Part shown: positions 7,610-16,093 of the stretch, in pieces | How the letters are laid out: each line of letters opens with the position of its first letter | Numbering within the stretch: position 1 is the stretch's first letter | Notes under the pieces: generated by a model | The model's database searches: none | What the model was told of the DNA's origin: nothing | The model's input: the letters and a program-made list of their open reading frames with translations, nothing else | Made by a program: the position numbers and the translations under genes | Source of the DNA: Nannocystaceae bacterium | Lineage (GTDB): Bacteria; Myxococcota_A; Polyangia; Nannocystales; Nannocystaceae | Assembly (NCBI GenBank): GCA_019694555.1 | Contig: JAIBBS010000073.1 | Coordinates: forward strand, 1 to 37,314 | Direction: 5' to 3' | Length of the DNA: 37,314 nt

Positions 7610-9682
7610 ATGACCGCCGCGCTCGCGACTCTCCACCCCGATCTTCAAGATCTGGTGGGTCGAACGATCGCCGAACGCTATCGCATCGACGCCCTGCTGG
7701 GGGTCGGTGGGATGGGCGCGGTGTTCCGCGCGCATCACCTCGGGCTGCACCGCGACGTCGCGATCAAGGTGCTGCACCCGTCGCTGGGTCGTGACCCCGA
7801 GATCTCGGCGCGCTTCGATCGTGAGGCGCGCTCGGCCTCGCGGCTGGACCATCCCAACTGTCTGCAGGTCACCGACTACGGCACGACCGAGCACGACATG
7901 AAGTTCATGGTCATGCAGCTGCTCGACGGCGGCGAGCTGACCCGGCTGCTGGGCAAGCCGATGCCGGCGATGCGGGCGTTGGCGTTGGTGCTGCAGATCT
8001 GTCGCGGCCTCGAGCACGCGCACGCGCAGGGCGTGATCCACCGCGACGTGAAGCCCGAGAACGTCTTCATCACCAAGGACCACGACGGTCAGGAGGTGCT
8101 CAAGCTCGTCGACTTCGGCATCGCGAAGATCGTCGGGGCCGCGGGCGCCGGCGATGGCCACCGCACGCGCGCGGGCCTCATCTTCGGCACGCCGGCGTAC
8201 ATGAGCCCCGAGCAGGCCGCGGGCCTCGAGGCCGACGAGCGCGCCGACCTCTACTCGCTGGGCATCATCTTGTACGAGATGCTGGCCGGCAAGCCGCCGT
8301 TCCAGTCCGACGACCCGGTCGCGCTGGTGCGCATGCAGGTCGGTGCCGATCCGCCGCCGCTGCCGACCGAGGTGCCGCCGATGGTCGCGGCCACGGTCGA
8401 GCGCCTGCTCGCGAAGCAGCGCGAGGATCGGTTCCAGAGCGCGCGGGAGCTCCGCGACGTGCTCGAGGGCACGCTCGCGATCATGCGGCAGGATCTGACG
8501 CCGTCGGCGGAGATGCCGTCGATCGGCAGCGGCGCGCTGCGCATGAACTCGGCGGAGATGCCCGCGATCGGCAGCGGTGCGCTGCGCATGGCCTCGCTCG
8601 AGCGGCTGAGTCCGCCGCCGCCGACGCCCACGATGGTGCGCCGCCGACCGCGGCGGCGGCTGCTGGTCGGGGCCGGTGCTGCCGGCATTGCGCTCGCGAC
8701 GTTGTGGATGCTCGACTCCGGCGACGAGCCCGGCAGCGCGGCCACGCCGGCCACCGCCCCCGAGGAGGCGCCCGCGGCCGATCCCGGAGCCGGCGACGAG
8801 CCCGTCACCGTGCTCGCGGCCGAGGGTCCCGGCGTCGGCGACCTCGCGGAGGTCGATCGGCTGCTCAGCGCCGGCAAGATCGACGAGGCCGAGAAGCTGC
8901 TCGCGCCGCTGCGCGATCGCTTCCCCAAGGACGCGCAGCTCAACTGGCGTCACGGTCGCGTGCTGTCCAAGCGCAAGGGCAAGCGCGCGCAGGCGCTGGC
9001 GGCCTATGGCGCCGCGCTCGACATCGACCCGACGCTGCTCGACAACCCCGAGTTCTTCGCCGAGCTGCGCGACGTGATGCGCACGCCGGGCCTGCGCGAC
9101 GATGCGCTCGATCTGGCGCTGCACCAGCTGGGCAAGTACGCGCACCCGTTCCTGCTCGAGCTGGTCAACAACGAGAAGAAGCCGCTGCCGTACGACAAGC
9201 GCCACCGCGCGCTCGACGAGCTCGCGAGCGTGCCCGAGGACCTCGCACGCGTGAACCGGCAGCTGAACATCGCGCTCGATCTGCTGCAGGCGCGGCAGTC
9301 GCTGACGCCGTGCAAGTCCTACGGCGACGCGCTCACGGCCATGGCCGCGGCGCCCGAGTACTACTACCTCGCGCGGGTGCAACGCGGCGAGGTGCCCAAG
9401 CCCGCGCCCGAGGGCTCCGCGAGCCACGAACCCGCGGAGGCCTGCGATGGGCTCGATGCGCGGCGACAGACCGTGCTCGACCTGCTCGCGACGCTCGAGC
9501 CCGTCGGCGACACCGATGGCGAGATCGTGATCATGGAAGACGGCGGCACCGAGCCCGCGCCGGCGCCCGCGTCCGGGGGCAAGCCCGCGCCCAAGCCGGC
9601 GCCCAAGGGCGGCACGCGCAAGAAGAAGGACGACTGCAGCAAGCTGCGCGGCGTGTTCAAGAAGAAGTGCTGGCAGCAGTGA
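7610..9682 (+). CDS. Membrane-spanning Ser/Thr protein kinase
   Basis: The 690-residue product has a complete kinase domain at residues 24-285: LGVGGMGAVFRAHH (30-43), Lys53 in VAIK, HRDVKPEN (144-151), DFGIAK, and the APE-equivalent GTPAYMSPEQ. A juxtamembrane segment follows that contains an exact-phase 15-residue tandem repeat (299-328) and a Pro stretch. Then come basic residues and one transmembrane helix (LLVGAGAAGIALATLWML, about 351-368). The rest is extracytoplasmic: an acidic Ala/Pro linker, helical TPR-like sequence, and a Lys/Cys-rich end. It should phosphorylate cytosolic targets in response to an envelope signal. This is the commonest layout among myxobacterial kinases. The ATG at 7610 gives the standard spacing to the glycine loop. 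The stop overlaps the next gene. Confidence 0.92.
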   Translation: MTAALATLHPDLQDLVGRTIAERYRIDALLGVGGMGAVFRAHHLGLHRDVAIKVLHPSLGRDPEISARFDREARSASRLDHPNCLQVTDYGTTEHDMKFMVMQLLDGGELTRLLGKPMPAMRALALVLQICRGLEHAHAQGVIHRDVKPENVFITKDHDGQEVLKLVDFGIAKIVGAAGAGDGHRTRAGLIFGTPAYMSPEQAAGLEADERADLYSLGIILYEMLAGKPPFQSDDPVALVRMQVGADPPPLPTEVPPMVAATVERLLAKQREDRFQSARELRDVLEGTLAIMRQDLTPSAEMPSIGSGALRMNSAEMPAIGSGALRMASLERLSPPPPTPTMVRRRPRRRLLVGAGAAGIALATLWMLDSGDEPGSAATPATAPEEAPAADPGAGDEPVTVLAAEGPGVGDLAEVDRLLSAGKIDEAEKLLAPLRDRFPKDAQLNWRHGRVLSKRKGKRAQALAAYGAALDIDPTLLDNPEFFAELRDVMRTPGLRDDALDLALHQLGKYAHPFLLELVNNEKKPLPYDKRHRALDELASVPEDLARVNRQLNIALDLLQARQSLTPCKSYGDALTAMAAAPEYYYLARVQRGEVPKPAPEGSASHEPAEACDGLDARRQTVLDLLATLEPVGDTDGEIVIMEDGGTEPAPAPASGGKPAPKPAPKGGTRKKKDDCSKLRGVFKKKCWQQ
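8504..8593 (+). repeat. Two 45-bp in-frame tandem repeats in the kinase gene
   Basis: Units 8504-8548 and 8549-8593 encode SAEMPSIGSGALRMN and SAEMPAIGSGALRMA. They lie between the kinase domain and the transmembrane helix, and the few differences are scattered through the unit. Confidence 0.9.
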
Positions 9683-10365
9683 CCGCGGTGCTCGTGCTCG
9701 CGTCGACGTCGCGCTACCGCATCGCACTGCTGCAGCGGCTGGGGCTCTCGTTCGAGGCGGTCGCGCCGGGCTTCGACGAGCGCGAGCACGACCACGCGCT
9801 GGCGTCGCTCGGCCCGGCCGGGCTCGCGCTGCTGCTCGCGCGCGGCAAGGCCCGCAGCATCGCGCCGGTGGTGGTCGAGGGAACCCCGCCGGTGGCTGCG
9901 GCAACCTCCTCGTCGCAGGAATCCCGCGCGGCCGCGGGCCCGTGGGTGCTCGCGGCCGACCAGGTCGCGGTGCTCGGCGAGGGCGACCCGCCGACGTGGC
10001 GCCAGCTGCACAAGCCCGGCACGCCCGCGGCCGCGGTCGAGCAGCTGCTGCAGCTGTCCGGTCGCGAACACCGGCTCGTCACCGGCGTGGTCCTGCGCCA
10101 CGCCGGCACCGGCGTCGAGCACGAGGCCGTCGACGAGGTCGTGCTGCACATGCGCGCGTTCGGGCGCGCCGAGGCCCAGGCCTACGTGGACGCGTTCGCG
10201 CCGCTCGACTGCGCGGGCTCGTACCGCATCGAAGACCGCGGGATCACGCTGATGCGCGCGATCGAAGCCGTCGGGCCCTGCGGCGCGGATCCCACCAGCA
10301 TCGAGGGACTGCCGCTGCTGCTCACCGCGCAGCTGCTGCGTCGCGCCCACTTGTTGCCCGCCTGA
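9679..10365 (+). CDS. Maf/YceF-like nucleotide pyrophosphatase
   Basis: The GTG at 9679 overlaps the kinase stop (GTGA). The 228-residue protein opens with LVLASTSRYRIALLQRLGL, the substrate-binding signature of the Maf family. The sequence AADQVAV further on matches the SDQVA form typical of the YceF subgroup, which hydrolyses 7-methyl-GTP, rather than the ADTVV form of classical Maf. CAGSYRIEDRGI and DPTSIEGLPLL are the other conserved blocks. Between ARGKA and AADQVAV there is an insertion of roughly 20 residues, rich in Ala/Ser/Thr, that the usual 190-200-residue enzymes lack. The protein is cytosolic and probably removes modified nucleotides. Assignment to the subgroup is by motif only. 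Confidence 0.8.
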   Translation: MTAVLVLASTSRYRIALLQRLGLSFEAVAPGFDEREHDHALASLGPAGLALLLARGKARSIAPVVVEGTPPVAAATSSSQESRAAAGPWVLAADQVAVLGEGDPPTWRQLHKPGTPAAAVEQLLQLSGREHRLVTGVVLRHAGTGVEHEAVDEVVLHMRAFGRAEAQAYVDAFAPLDCAGSYRIEDRGITLMRAIEAVGPCGADPTSIEGLPLLLTAQLLRRAHLLPA

Positions 10366-10381
10366 GCTGTTGCCCGCCTGA
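10352..10381 (+). repeat. 14-bp direct repeat duplicating the stop codon
   Basis: TGTTGCCCGCCTGA occurs at 10352-10365, ending in the stop of the Maf-like gene, and again at 10368-10381. It looks like a small tandem duplication of the gene's end. Confidence 0.8.
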
Positions 10382-10430
10382 AGCCCGCGCCGTGAGAAAG
10401 CACCGCGACGCGTTGTCGGCGGCTCTGATA

Positions 10431-10436
10431 AGAGGA
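10431..10436 (+). promoter_or_regulatory. Ribosome binding site supporting the GTG start at 10441
   Basis: AGAGGA ends 4 bases before the GTG at 10441 but 13 bases before the in-frame ATG at 10450. It therefore favours the GTG start. Confidence 0.5.
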
Positions 10437-10440
10437 CAAC

Positions 10441-11523
10441 GTGGCGAACATGGGCTTCTTCGCTCGCGCGACGTGTCTCGGCTCGATCGTTCTCACTGCG
10501 GCGTGCAGTGCGGGTGGTGGTGATGGCCAAGGTGCGACGTCGAATGGCGACGCGGAGTCGAGCGGAGAGCCCACGTCCGCTGCGTCCACCGACGCCGACG
10601 GCGGTGGCAGCAGCGGCGGCGCCGGCAGCAGCGATGGTGGCAGCGACGGCGGCAGCACCGGCGGCAACGACGACGTGCAGGTGGTGCCGCTGCGGGTCGA
10701 CGCGTTCAACGTGCCGACGATCGAGACCTACTACGCCTGCTTCGAGTTCTCGTTCACGCTCGATCAGCTGGGCCACATCGTCGGCTTCGCGCCGCAGATC
10801 GACGACGCCAAGCACGTGCACCACTTCGTGCTGAGCAAGCTCGACGGTCCCACCGGACAGTCGCCGGGCTACTCGTGCTTCGACCTCGCCGGCGAGATGA
10901 TCTACACCTGGGCGCCGGGCGGGCAGACCTGGGAGCTGCCGCCCGAGGCCGGCTTCCTCATCGGCGACGGTGAGGGCGGTTCGGTCACGCTGCGATTGCA
11001 GGTGCACTACAACAACATCGGCGGCGACGAAGGTGCGGTCGATTCCAGCGGGCTCGATCTGCAGGTCGCGCGCACGCTGCGGCCCAACAACGCCGGCACC
11101 ATGGTCTTCGGCGACATCGACGGCATCGCGATCCCGCCGGCGATGTCGGCGTACGAGCACGTCGCGACCTGCAGCGGCAACGCCACCAGCACGCTGCTGC
11201 AGGAGCCGATGCACGTCTTCGGCACCGCGATGCACGCCCACGAGCTGGGTCGCGTGCTGTGGAGCGAGGTGTGGCGCGACGGCGCGATGGCGTTCGAGCT
11301 CAACCGCGACGATCCGTACCTGTTCTCGGCCCAGCACATGAATCCGGTCGATCTCGTGATCGAGCCCGGCGACGAGGTGCAGACCCACTGCATCTACGAC
11401 TCGACCGACCGCACCGAGACCACCGTCGGTGGGCCCGGCACGCAGGACGAGATGTGCTGGAACGTGGTGACGTACTGGCCGCGGCTCGCCAACCCGGTCG
11501 ACACCTGCGGCACCGGCAACTAG
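10441..11523 (+). CDS. PHM/DBM-like copper type II monooxygenase lipoprotein
   Basis: The 360-residue product has a signal ending near Cys22 (VLTAAC), a Gly/Ser/Asp linker to residue 78, and then a domain matching peptidylglycine alpha-hydroxylating monooxygenase (PHM). All six copper ligands can be placed: His127, His128 (VHHFVL) and His189 (LQVHYN) for one copper, and His265, His267 (MHAHEL) and Met338 (DEMCWN) for the other. The gaps between them closely follow those of mammalian PHM. Conserved cysteines fit a disulfide-bonded exported protein. It probably hydroxylates a C-H bond using ascorbate or another reductant at the cell surface; the substrate is unknown. The start is supported by AGAGGA just upstream. 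It stands alone, with no obvious operon partner. Confidence 0.8.
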   Translation: MANMGFFARATCLGSIVLTAACSAGGGDGQGATSNGDAESSGEPTSAASTDADGGGSSGGAGSSDGGSDGGSTGGNDDVQVVPLRVDAFNVPTIETYYACFEFSFTLDQLGHIVGFAPQIDDAKHVHHFVLSKLDGPTGQSPGYSCFDLAGEMIYTWAPGGQTWELPPEAGFLIGDGEGGSVTLRLQVHYNNIGGDEGAVDSSGLDLQVARTLRPNNAGTMVFGDIDGIAIPPAMSAYEHVATCSGNATSTLLQEPMHVFGTAMHAHELGRVLWSEVWRDGAMAFELNRDDPYLFSAQHMNPVDLVIEPGDEVQTHCIYDSTDRTETTVGGPGTQDEMCWNVVTYWPRLANPVDTCGTGN

Positions 11524-11589
11524 CGTCGCGGGCACGGGCGCCCGGCGTGCGCGCTCGCGGCCGCGGCGATCGGTCACGCGCGGCGCGGG

Positions 11590-11618
11590 TTGCCGCCACG
11601 GACCCGGTCCCGTAGGCT
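11590..11618 (+). promoter_or_regulatory. Candidate promoter of hutU
   Basis: TTGCCG (11590-11595) and TAGGCT (11613-11618) have the ideal 17-base spacer. They end 10 bases before the ATG at 11629, which would give a nearly leaderless transcript covering hutU, hutI and possibly the cNMP-binding gene. Confidence 0.4.
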
Positions 11619-11628
11619 CGACCGCGCC

Positions 11629-13296
11629 ATGAGTGCTCCTGTGATCCGCGCGCCGCGGGGGACCGCGATGTCGTGCAAGGGCTGGCCGCAGGAGGCCGCC
11701 CTGCGCATGCTGATGAACAACCTCGACCCCGACGTCGCCGAGGCGCCCGATCGCCTGGTGGTCTACGGCGGTACCGGCAAGGCCGCGCGCTCGTGGCCCG
11801 ACTTCCATCGCATCGTCGCGTCGCTGCGCTCGCTCGAGTCCGACGAGACGCTGCTGGTCCAGAGCGGCCGCGCGCAGGGCATCGTGAAGACGCACGAGGA
11901 CGCGCCGCGCGTGCTCATCGCCAACAGCAACCTCGTGCCGGCGTGGGGCACGTGGGCCGAGTTCAACCGGCTCGAGGCGCTGGGCCTGACGATGTACGGC
12001 CAGATGACCGCCGGCAGCTGGATCTACATCGGTACGCAGGGGATCCTGCAGGGCACCTACGAGACCTTCGCCGCGTGCGCGCGGCGGCACTTCGGTGGCG
12101 ATCTCGCGGGACGCCTGGTCGTGACCGGTGGCCTGGGCGGCATGGGTGGCGCGCAGCCGCTGGCGGCGACCATGAACGGCGCCGCGTGTCTGTGCATCGA
12201 GGTCGATCCGAGCCGCATCGAGCGGCGGTTGCAGACGCGCTACCTCATGCGCAAGACCGACTCGCTCGATCAGGCGCTGGCGTGGCTCGACGAGGCCCGC
12301 CGCAGCCGCACCGCGCTGTCGGTGGGCCTGCTGGGCAACTGCGCGCAGGTGCTGCCGGAGCTGGTGCGCCGCGGCGTCGTGCCCGACGTCGTCACCGACC
12401 AGACCAGCGCGCACGACGAGCTCAACGGCTACGTGCCCGATGGCATGACGCTCGACGCCGCGCTGCGCCTGCGCGCCGAAGATCCCGCGGGCTACATCCG
12501 CCGCAGCATCGACGCGATGGGCCGACACGTCGCGGCCATGCGCGCGCTGCAGCGCGCGGGTTCGATCGCGTTCGACTACGGCAACAACATCCGCGCGCAG
12601 GCGGTGAAGGCCGGCGTCACCGATGCGTTCGAGATCAAGGGCTTCGTGCCCGAGTACATCCGGCCGCTGTTCTGCGAGGGCCAGGGTCCGTTCCGCTGGG
12701 CCGCGCTGTCGGGCGATCCCGAGGACATCCGTCGCACCGACGAGGCCATGCTCGCGCTGTTTCCCGAGAAGGAATCCCTGCGCCGCTGGATCACGCTCGC
12801 GCGCGAGCAGGTCGCGTTCCAGGGGCTGCCTGCGCGCATCTGCTGGCTGGGTTACGGCGAGCGCGAGCGCGCGGGCCTGCGCTTCAACGAGATGGTGCGC
12901 CGCGGTGAGGTCTCGGCGCCGATCGTCATCGGTCGCGATCACCTCGACTGTGGCTCGGTCGCGTCGCCCAACCGCGAGACCGAGGGCATGAAGGACGGCT
13001 CGGACGCGATCGCCGACTGGCCCATCCTCAACGCGCTGGTCAACACCGCCGCGGGCGCGTCGTGGGTCTCGGTCCACCACGGCGGCGGCGTGGGCATCGG
13101 CTACAGCCTGCACGCGGGCATGGTCGTGGTCGCCGACGGCACCGAGGGTGCGGCGCGACGGCTCGCGCGCGTGCTCGTCACCGATCCCGGCATGGGCGTG
13201 ATCCGCCACGTCGACGCCGGCTACGACGAGGCGATGGCGTGCGCGCGCAGCCACGGCGTGCGCGTGCCCGGCCGCACCGTGTTCGAGGACGTGTGA
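11629..13296 (+). CDS. hutU: Urocanate hydratase
   Basis: The 555-residue protein has the expected length and all family blocks of urocanase, which converts urocanate to 4-imidazolone-5-propionate in histidine degradation. The NAD+-binding glycine stretch [13 protein letters not shown], the block [14 protein letters not shown], and the catalytic cysteine in RDHLDCGSV are all present. So is [11 protein letters not shown], where the family usually has YGNN. The NAD+ acts as a tightly bound electrophile and the enzyme is cytosolic. The ATG at 11629 begins at the conserved N-terminus and follows a candidate promoter. The stop overlaps the hutI start by one base (TGATG), so the two are translationally coupled. 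No histidine ammonia-lyase (hutH) or repressor (hutC) is in the window. Confidence 0.97.
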   Translation: MSAPVIRAPRGTAMSCKGWPQEAALRMLMNNLDPDVAEAPDRLVVYGGTGKAARSWPDFHRIVASLRSLESDETLLVQSGRAQGIVKTHEDAPRVLIANSNLVPAWGTWAEFNRLEALGLTMYGQMTAGSWIYIGTQGILQGTYETFAACARRHFGGDLAGRLVVTGGLGGMGGAQPLAATMNGAACLCIEVDPSRIERRLQTRYLMRKTDSLDQALAWLDEARRSRTALSVGLLGNCAQVLPELVRRGVVPDVVTDQTSAHDELNGYVPDGMTLDAALRLRAEDPAGYIRRSIDAMGRHVAAMRALQRAGSIAFDYGNNIRAQAVKAGVTDAFEIKGFVPEYIRPLFCEGQGPFRWAALSGDPEDIRRTDEAMLALFPEKESLRRWITLAREQVAFQGLPARICWLGYGERERAGLRFNEMVRRGEVSAPIVIGRDHLDCGSVASPNRETEGMKDGSDAIADWPILNALVNTAAGASWVSVHHGGGVGIGYSLHAGMVVVADGTEGAARRLARVLVTDPGMGVIRHVDAGYDEAMACARSHGVRVPGRTVFEDV

Positions 13297-14543
13297 TGGC
13301 GCGGGTGTTCGCGCGTGCGGACGCGGTGCTGACGCTCGCGGGCCCGGACGGGCCGCGGGCCGGCGCCGCGATGTCGGAGCTGGGCATCGTCGAGGGCGGC
13401 AGCGTCGCGGTCGACGACGGCGGCGCGATCGCGTGGGTGGGTGCCCACGCGGCGCTGCCGTCGGCCTTCGCCGAGGCCGAGGTCGTCGACTGCCGCGGTC
13501 GCGCGCTCATGCCGGGCTTGGTCGACTCGCACACGCACCTGGTGTGGGCCGGCGATCGCAAGGACGAGCTCGAGCTGCGCCTGGGCGGCGCCGACTACGA
13601 AGCCATCTTCGCGCGCGGCGGCGGCATCCTCTCGAGCGTGCGCAAGACCCGGGCGATCGACGAGGACGAGCTGTTCGAGCAGAGCCACGTCCGCATCCGT
13701 CGCATGCGTCGCTGCGGCACGACCACGTTCGAGATCAAGAGCGGCTACGGCCTCGAGCTCGAGGCCGAGCGCAAGCAGCTGCGGGTCGCGCGACGGCTCG
13801 CGCGCCAGGCGGGCTACCGCGTGCGCACCACCTGCCTCGCCGCCCATGCGGTGCCGGCCGAGGCCCGCGGCAGCGCGGCCGATCGTGCGGCGTTCATCGA
13901 TCGCATCTGCGAGCAGATCCTGCCGGCGCTGGTGCGCGAGCAGCTGGCCGACTTCGCCGACGTGTTCTGCGATCGCGGTGCGTTCGACGTCGAGGAGTCG
14001 CGCCGCGTGCTGCAGGCCGCGCGCGCGCTGGGCCTGGGGCTGCGCGTGCACGCCAACGAGCTGGGTCCGACCGGCGGCGCCGCGCTCGCCGCCGAGCTCG
14101 GTGCCAGCTCGGCCGATCACCTGCTGTACCTCGACGACGACGATCGCCGGCGGCTGCGCGAGGCCGGCGTCGTCGCGACGCTGCTGCCGGGGACCTCGGC
14201 GGTGCTGGGCAAGCCCTACGCCGACGGGCGCGCGCTGATCGAGGCCGGTGTTCCGGTCGCGGTCGCGACCGACTGCAACCCGGGTTCGTGCGCGTTCGAG
14301 AACCTCGCGATGGTGTTGGCGCTGGCCTGCTACGGCAACCGCTTGCTGCCGGCCCAGGCCGTCTGCGCCGCGACGCACAACGCTGCGGCCTCGCTCGGGC
14401 TCGCCGACCAGGTGGGGTCGCTGCAGCCGGGCCGTCGCGCCGATCTGCTCGTGCTCGCGACCGCCGACGTGCGCGACCTCGTCTATCACGCCGGATCACC
14501 GCTGGTGGAGCAGGTCTGGCAAGACGGCGTCCGCGTCGCGTGA
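13296..14543 (+). CDS. hutI: Imidazolonepropionase
   Basis: This 415-residue amidohydrolase opens the ring of 4-imidazolone-5-propionate to give N-formimino-L-glutamate, the step after urocanase. The metal ligands are visible: His79 and His81 in VDSHTHLVWAG, His252 in VHANELGP, and Asp326 in ATDCNPGS. Other family blocks are FEIKSGYGL, AAHAVP and LLPGTSAVLGKPYADGR. The length is typical (about 400-420). Its ATG overlaps the hutU stop by one base. Downstream steps (hutF/hutG or hutG-type hydrolase) are not here, so the rest of the pathway must be elsewhere in the genome. Confidence 0.97.
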   Translation: MARVFARADAVLTLAGPDGPRAGAAMSELGIVEGGSVAVDDGGAIAWVGAHAALPSAFAEAEVVDCRGRALMPGLVDSHTHLVWAGDRKDELELRLGGADYEAIFARGGGILSSVRKTRAIDEDELFEQSHVRIRRMRRCGTTTFEIKSGYGLELEAERKQLRVARRLARQAGYRVRTTCLAAHAVPAEARGSAADRAAFIDRICEQILPALVREQLADFADVFCDRGAFDVEESRRVLQAARALGLGLRVHANELGPTGGAALAAELGASSADHLLYLDDDDRRRLREAGVVATLLPGTSAVLGKPYADGRALIEAGVPVAVATDCNPGSCAFENLAMVLALACYGNRLLPAQAVCAATHNAAASLGLADQVGSLQPGRRADLLVLATADVRDLVYHAGSPLVEQVWQDGVRVA

Positions 14544-14559
14544 TAGGGTCGCAGCCGCC

Positions 14560-15150
14560 ATGGGTTCGGGACTCGAAGAGCTGGGCATCATCGACGATGG
14601 CGAGGAGTCGTCGGCACAGCCGGACGAGCGCCGCAAGACCCGCACGGCCGCGCCGGTGACCGAGACCGATCCCGAGAGCCGACTGTCCGCGCTGGTGCGG
14701 ATGCTGCGACAGGTCTCGCTGTTCGAGGGCCTGCTGCCGCTGCACCTGCGCCGCATCTCGTCGCTGTGCCAGGAGGTGCAGTTCAAGGCCGGCCAGGCGG
14801 TGTTCAGCCACGGCGACCAGGGCGACGGGCTGTACCTGATCCTCGAGGGCGCGGTGCGGATCAGCCGCTCGGTCTCGGGCATCGGCGAGGAGGCGCTCGC
14901 GGTGCTCAAGCCCGGGCAGTACTTCGGCGAGATGTCGATCGTCGACGACGACATGCCGCGCTCGGCCGACGCCATCGCGCACGAGACCACACGGTTGCTC
15001 AAGCTGCCCAAGGACGATCTGCGCGACCTCATGTTCGTGGACCGCGAGCTGGCCTACGAGCTGCTGTGGCGCTTCGTGCGGACCTTGAGCGGCCGGTTGC
15101 GCGAGAGCAACGACCGCCTGCTGATGCTGACGGTCTCGTCGAAGTTCTGA
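14560..15150 (+). CDS. Stand-alone cyclic nucleotide-binding domain protein
   Basis: The 196-residue protein has an acidic, Ser/Thr-rich N-terminal tail of about 45 residues and then one cNMP-binding domain. The domain shows LRQVSLFEGL, the glycine turns GDQGDGLYLILEGAV, and a phosphate-binding cassette FGEMSIVDDDMPRSADAIA, whose Glu and Arg are the residues that hold the ribose and cyclic phosphate in this family. No DNA-binding helix-turn-helix follows, so it is not a CRP/FNR regulator. It may be a cNMP-responsive adaptor. It begins 16 bases after hutI and probably shares its transcript, although a TAGGGT element (14544-14549) could add a local start. Confidence 0.85.
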   Translation: MGSGLEELGIIDDGEESSAQPDERRKTRTAAPVTETDPESRLSALVRMLRQVSLFEGLLPLHLRRISSLCQEVQFKAGQAVFSHGDQGDGLYLILEGAVRISRSVSGIGEEALAVLKPGQYFGEMSIVDDDMPRSADAIAHETTRLLKLPKDDLRDLMFVDRELAYELLWRFVRTLSGRLRESNDRLLMLTVSSKF

Positions 15151-15179
15151 CGACGGCGTCGTCGGTGGGTGTCGCTGGC

Positions 15180-15201
15180 GATCGCGCCCTGACGCGCGAT
15201 C
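15180..15201. terminator. Bidirectional hairpin between convergent genes
   Basis: A perfect 8-bp stem (GATCGCGC/GCGCGATC) with a 6-base loop lies between the stop at 15150 (+) and the stop codon at 15200-15202 (-), which it overlaps. There is no T-tract on either side. Confidence 0.45.
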
Positions 15202-16093
15202 ATCCGCGCTGGGCCCACAGCCGCGCGGCCGGCAGGCCCAGCGCGTCGAGCTTGGGCATGATCTCGCGCTCGACGGTGGCGTAGAAGATCATCGCGTACT
15301 GCAGATCCGACAGCGTGCCGAGGTTGGGCACATCGGTGCGCGTGATCTCGAGCTGCTGACCCGCGACCTCCGCGAGCGTGATGCCGCAGCAGGTCGTGAG
15401 CTCGAGCGCACCCAGGCCGCGCGCGAAGCTGGCCTCGACGTGGTCGCGGCCGGCGGCGTCGAGCCGCGGCAACAGGCTCGCCAGCGCGTCCCAGCCGAAC
15501 GTGGCGTGCAGGTGCTCGTCGCGTCCGATCTGTCGCGCGACCGCCTCGGCGACCGGGCACGTCGCCACCGTCGCGATCGCGTCGAGCATCGGTCGCGAGA
15601 GCGTCTCGCCCAGGCAGCACGCGATCGCGATGGCGCCGGCGGCCCACGCGAAGATCGCGGCCGCGTCGGCACCGGTGAGCGGCGGCGGCGACCACGGCTC
15701 GGTCGGAGGCGGCCAGCGCATCCACGCGGCGTGCTCGCGCTCGCCCTGCGGATCGCACACCAGCGCCATCTGAGCGCACAGCTCGGCGTGGCGGACCTCG
15801 TCGGTCACCAGTCGCGCGAGCGCGCCGTGCAGCTCCAGCGGTGCGCACGCATGCGTGAGCGCGTGGGCCAGCTGCGTGAACTGCTGCACCGAGCCGTGCT
15901 CGGCGCGCGCGCGGCCAGCCCACTGCACCGCCGCGGCCTGGCGCAGCGCGTGCGGCCACGCCGAGGGATCGAACGACGCGAACTCGGGCCACGGCGGTCG
16001 GTGGACCTGATCGATGTGGATCCGACGCAGCCGCGCGGTGGTCGGCGCGAGCATGCGGCGCGTGCCGACGACGTCGTCGTCGGCCGTGCTCAC
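15200..16093 (-). CDS. Ferritin-like diiron-fold protein
   Basis: The 297-residue product carries the carboxylate-bridged diiron pattern of ferritin-like four-helix bundles, in order: Glu65 (AEHGS), Glu99 with His102 (DEVRH), Glu163 (GETLS), and Glu193 with His196 (DEHLH). All six ligands of the E...ExxH...E...ExxH signature are thus present. Family members include oxygenases, desaturase-like enzymes and ferritins; nothing here decides between them. It lacks a signal peptide, so it is likely cytosolic. The GTG start at 16093 overlaps the stop of the upstream lipoprotein gene (GTGA), indicating translational coupling with an envelope protein. The function is unknown. Confidence 0.75.
   Translation of the reverse strand: MSTADDDVVGTRRMLAPTTARLRRIHIDQVHRPPWPEFASFDPSAWPHALRQAAAVQWAGRARAEHGSVQQFTQLAHALTHACAPLELHGALARLVTDEVRHAELCAQMALVCDPQGEREHAAWMRWPPPTEPWSPPPLTGADAAAIFAWAAGAIAIACCLGETLSRPMLDAIATVATCPVAEAVARQIGRDEHLHATFGWDALASLLPRLDAAGRDHVEASFARGLGALELTTCCGITLAEVAGQQLEITRTDVPNLGTLSDLQYAMIFYATVEREIMPKLDALGLPAARLWAQRG

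Noticed and set aside
9364..13254. Very long minus-strand open frame (1296 codons)
   Set aside because: It lies antisense to the kinase end, the Maf-like gene, the PHM-like gene and hutU, whose products are clearly recognisable. Open antisense frames arise from the scarcity of stops in this GC-rich DNA.
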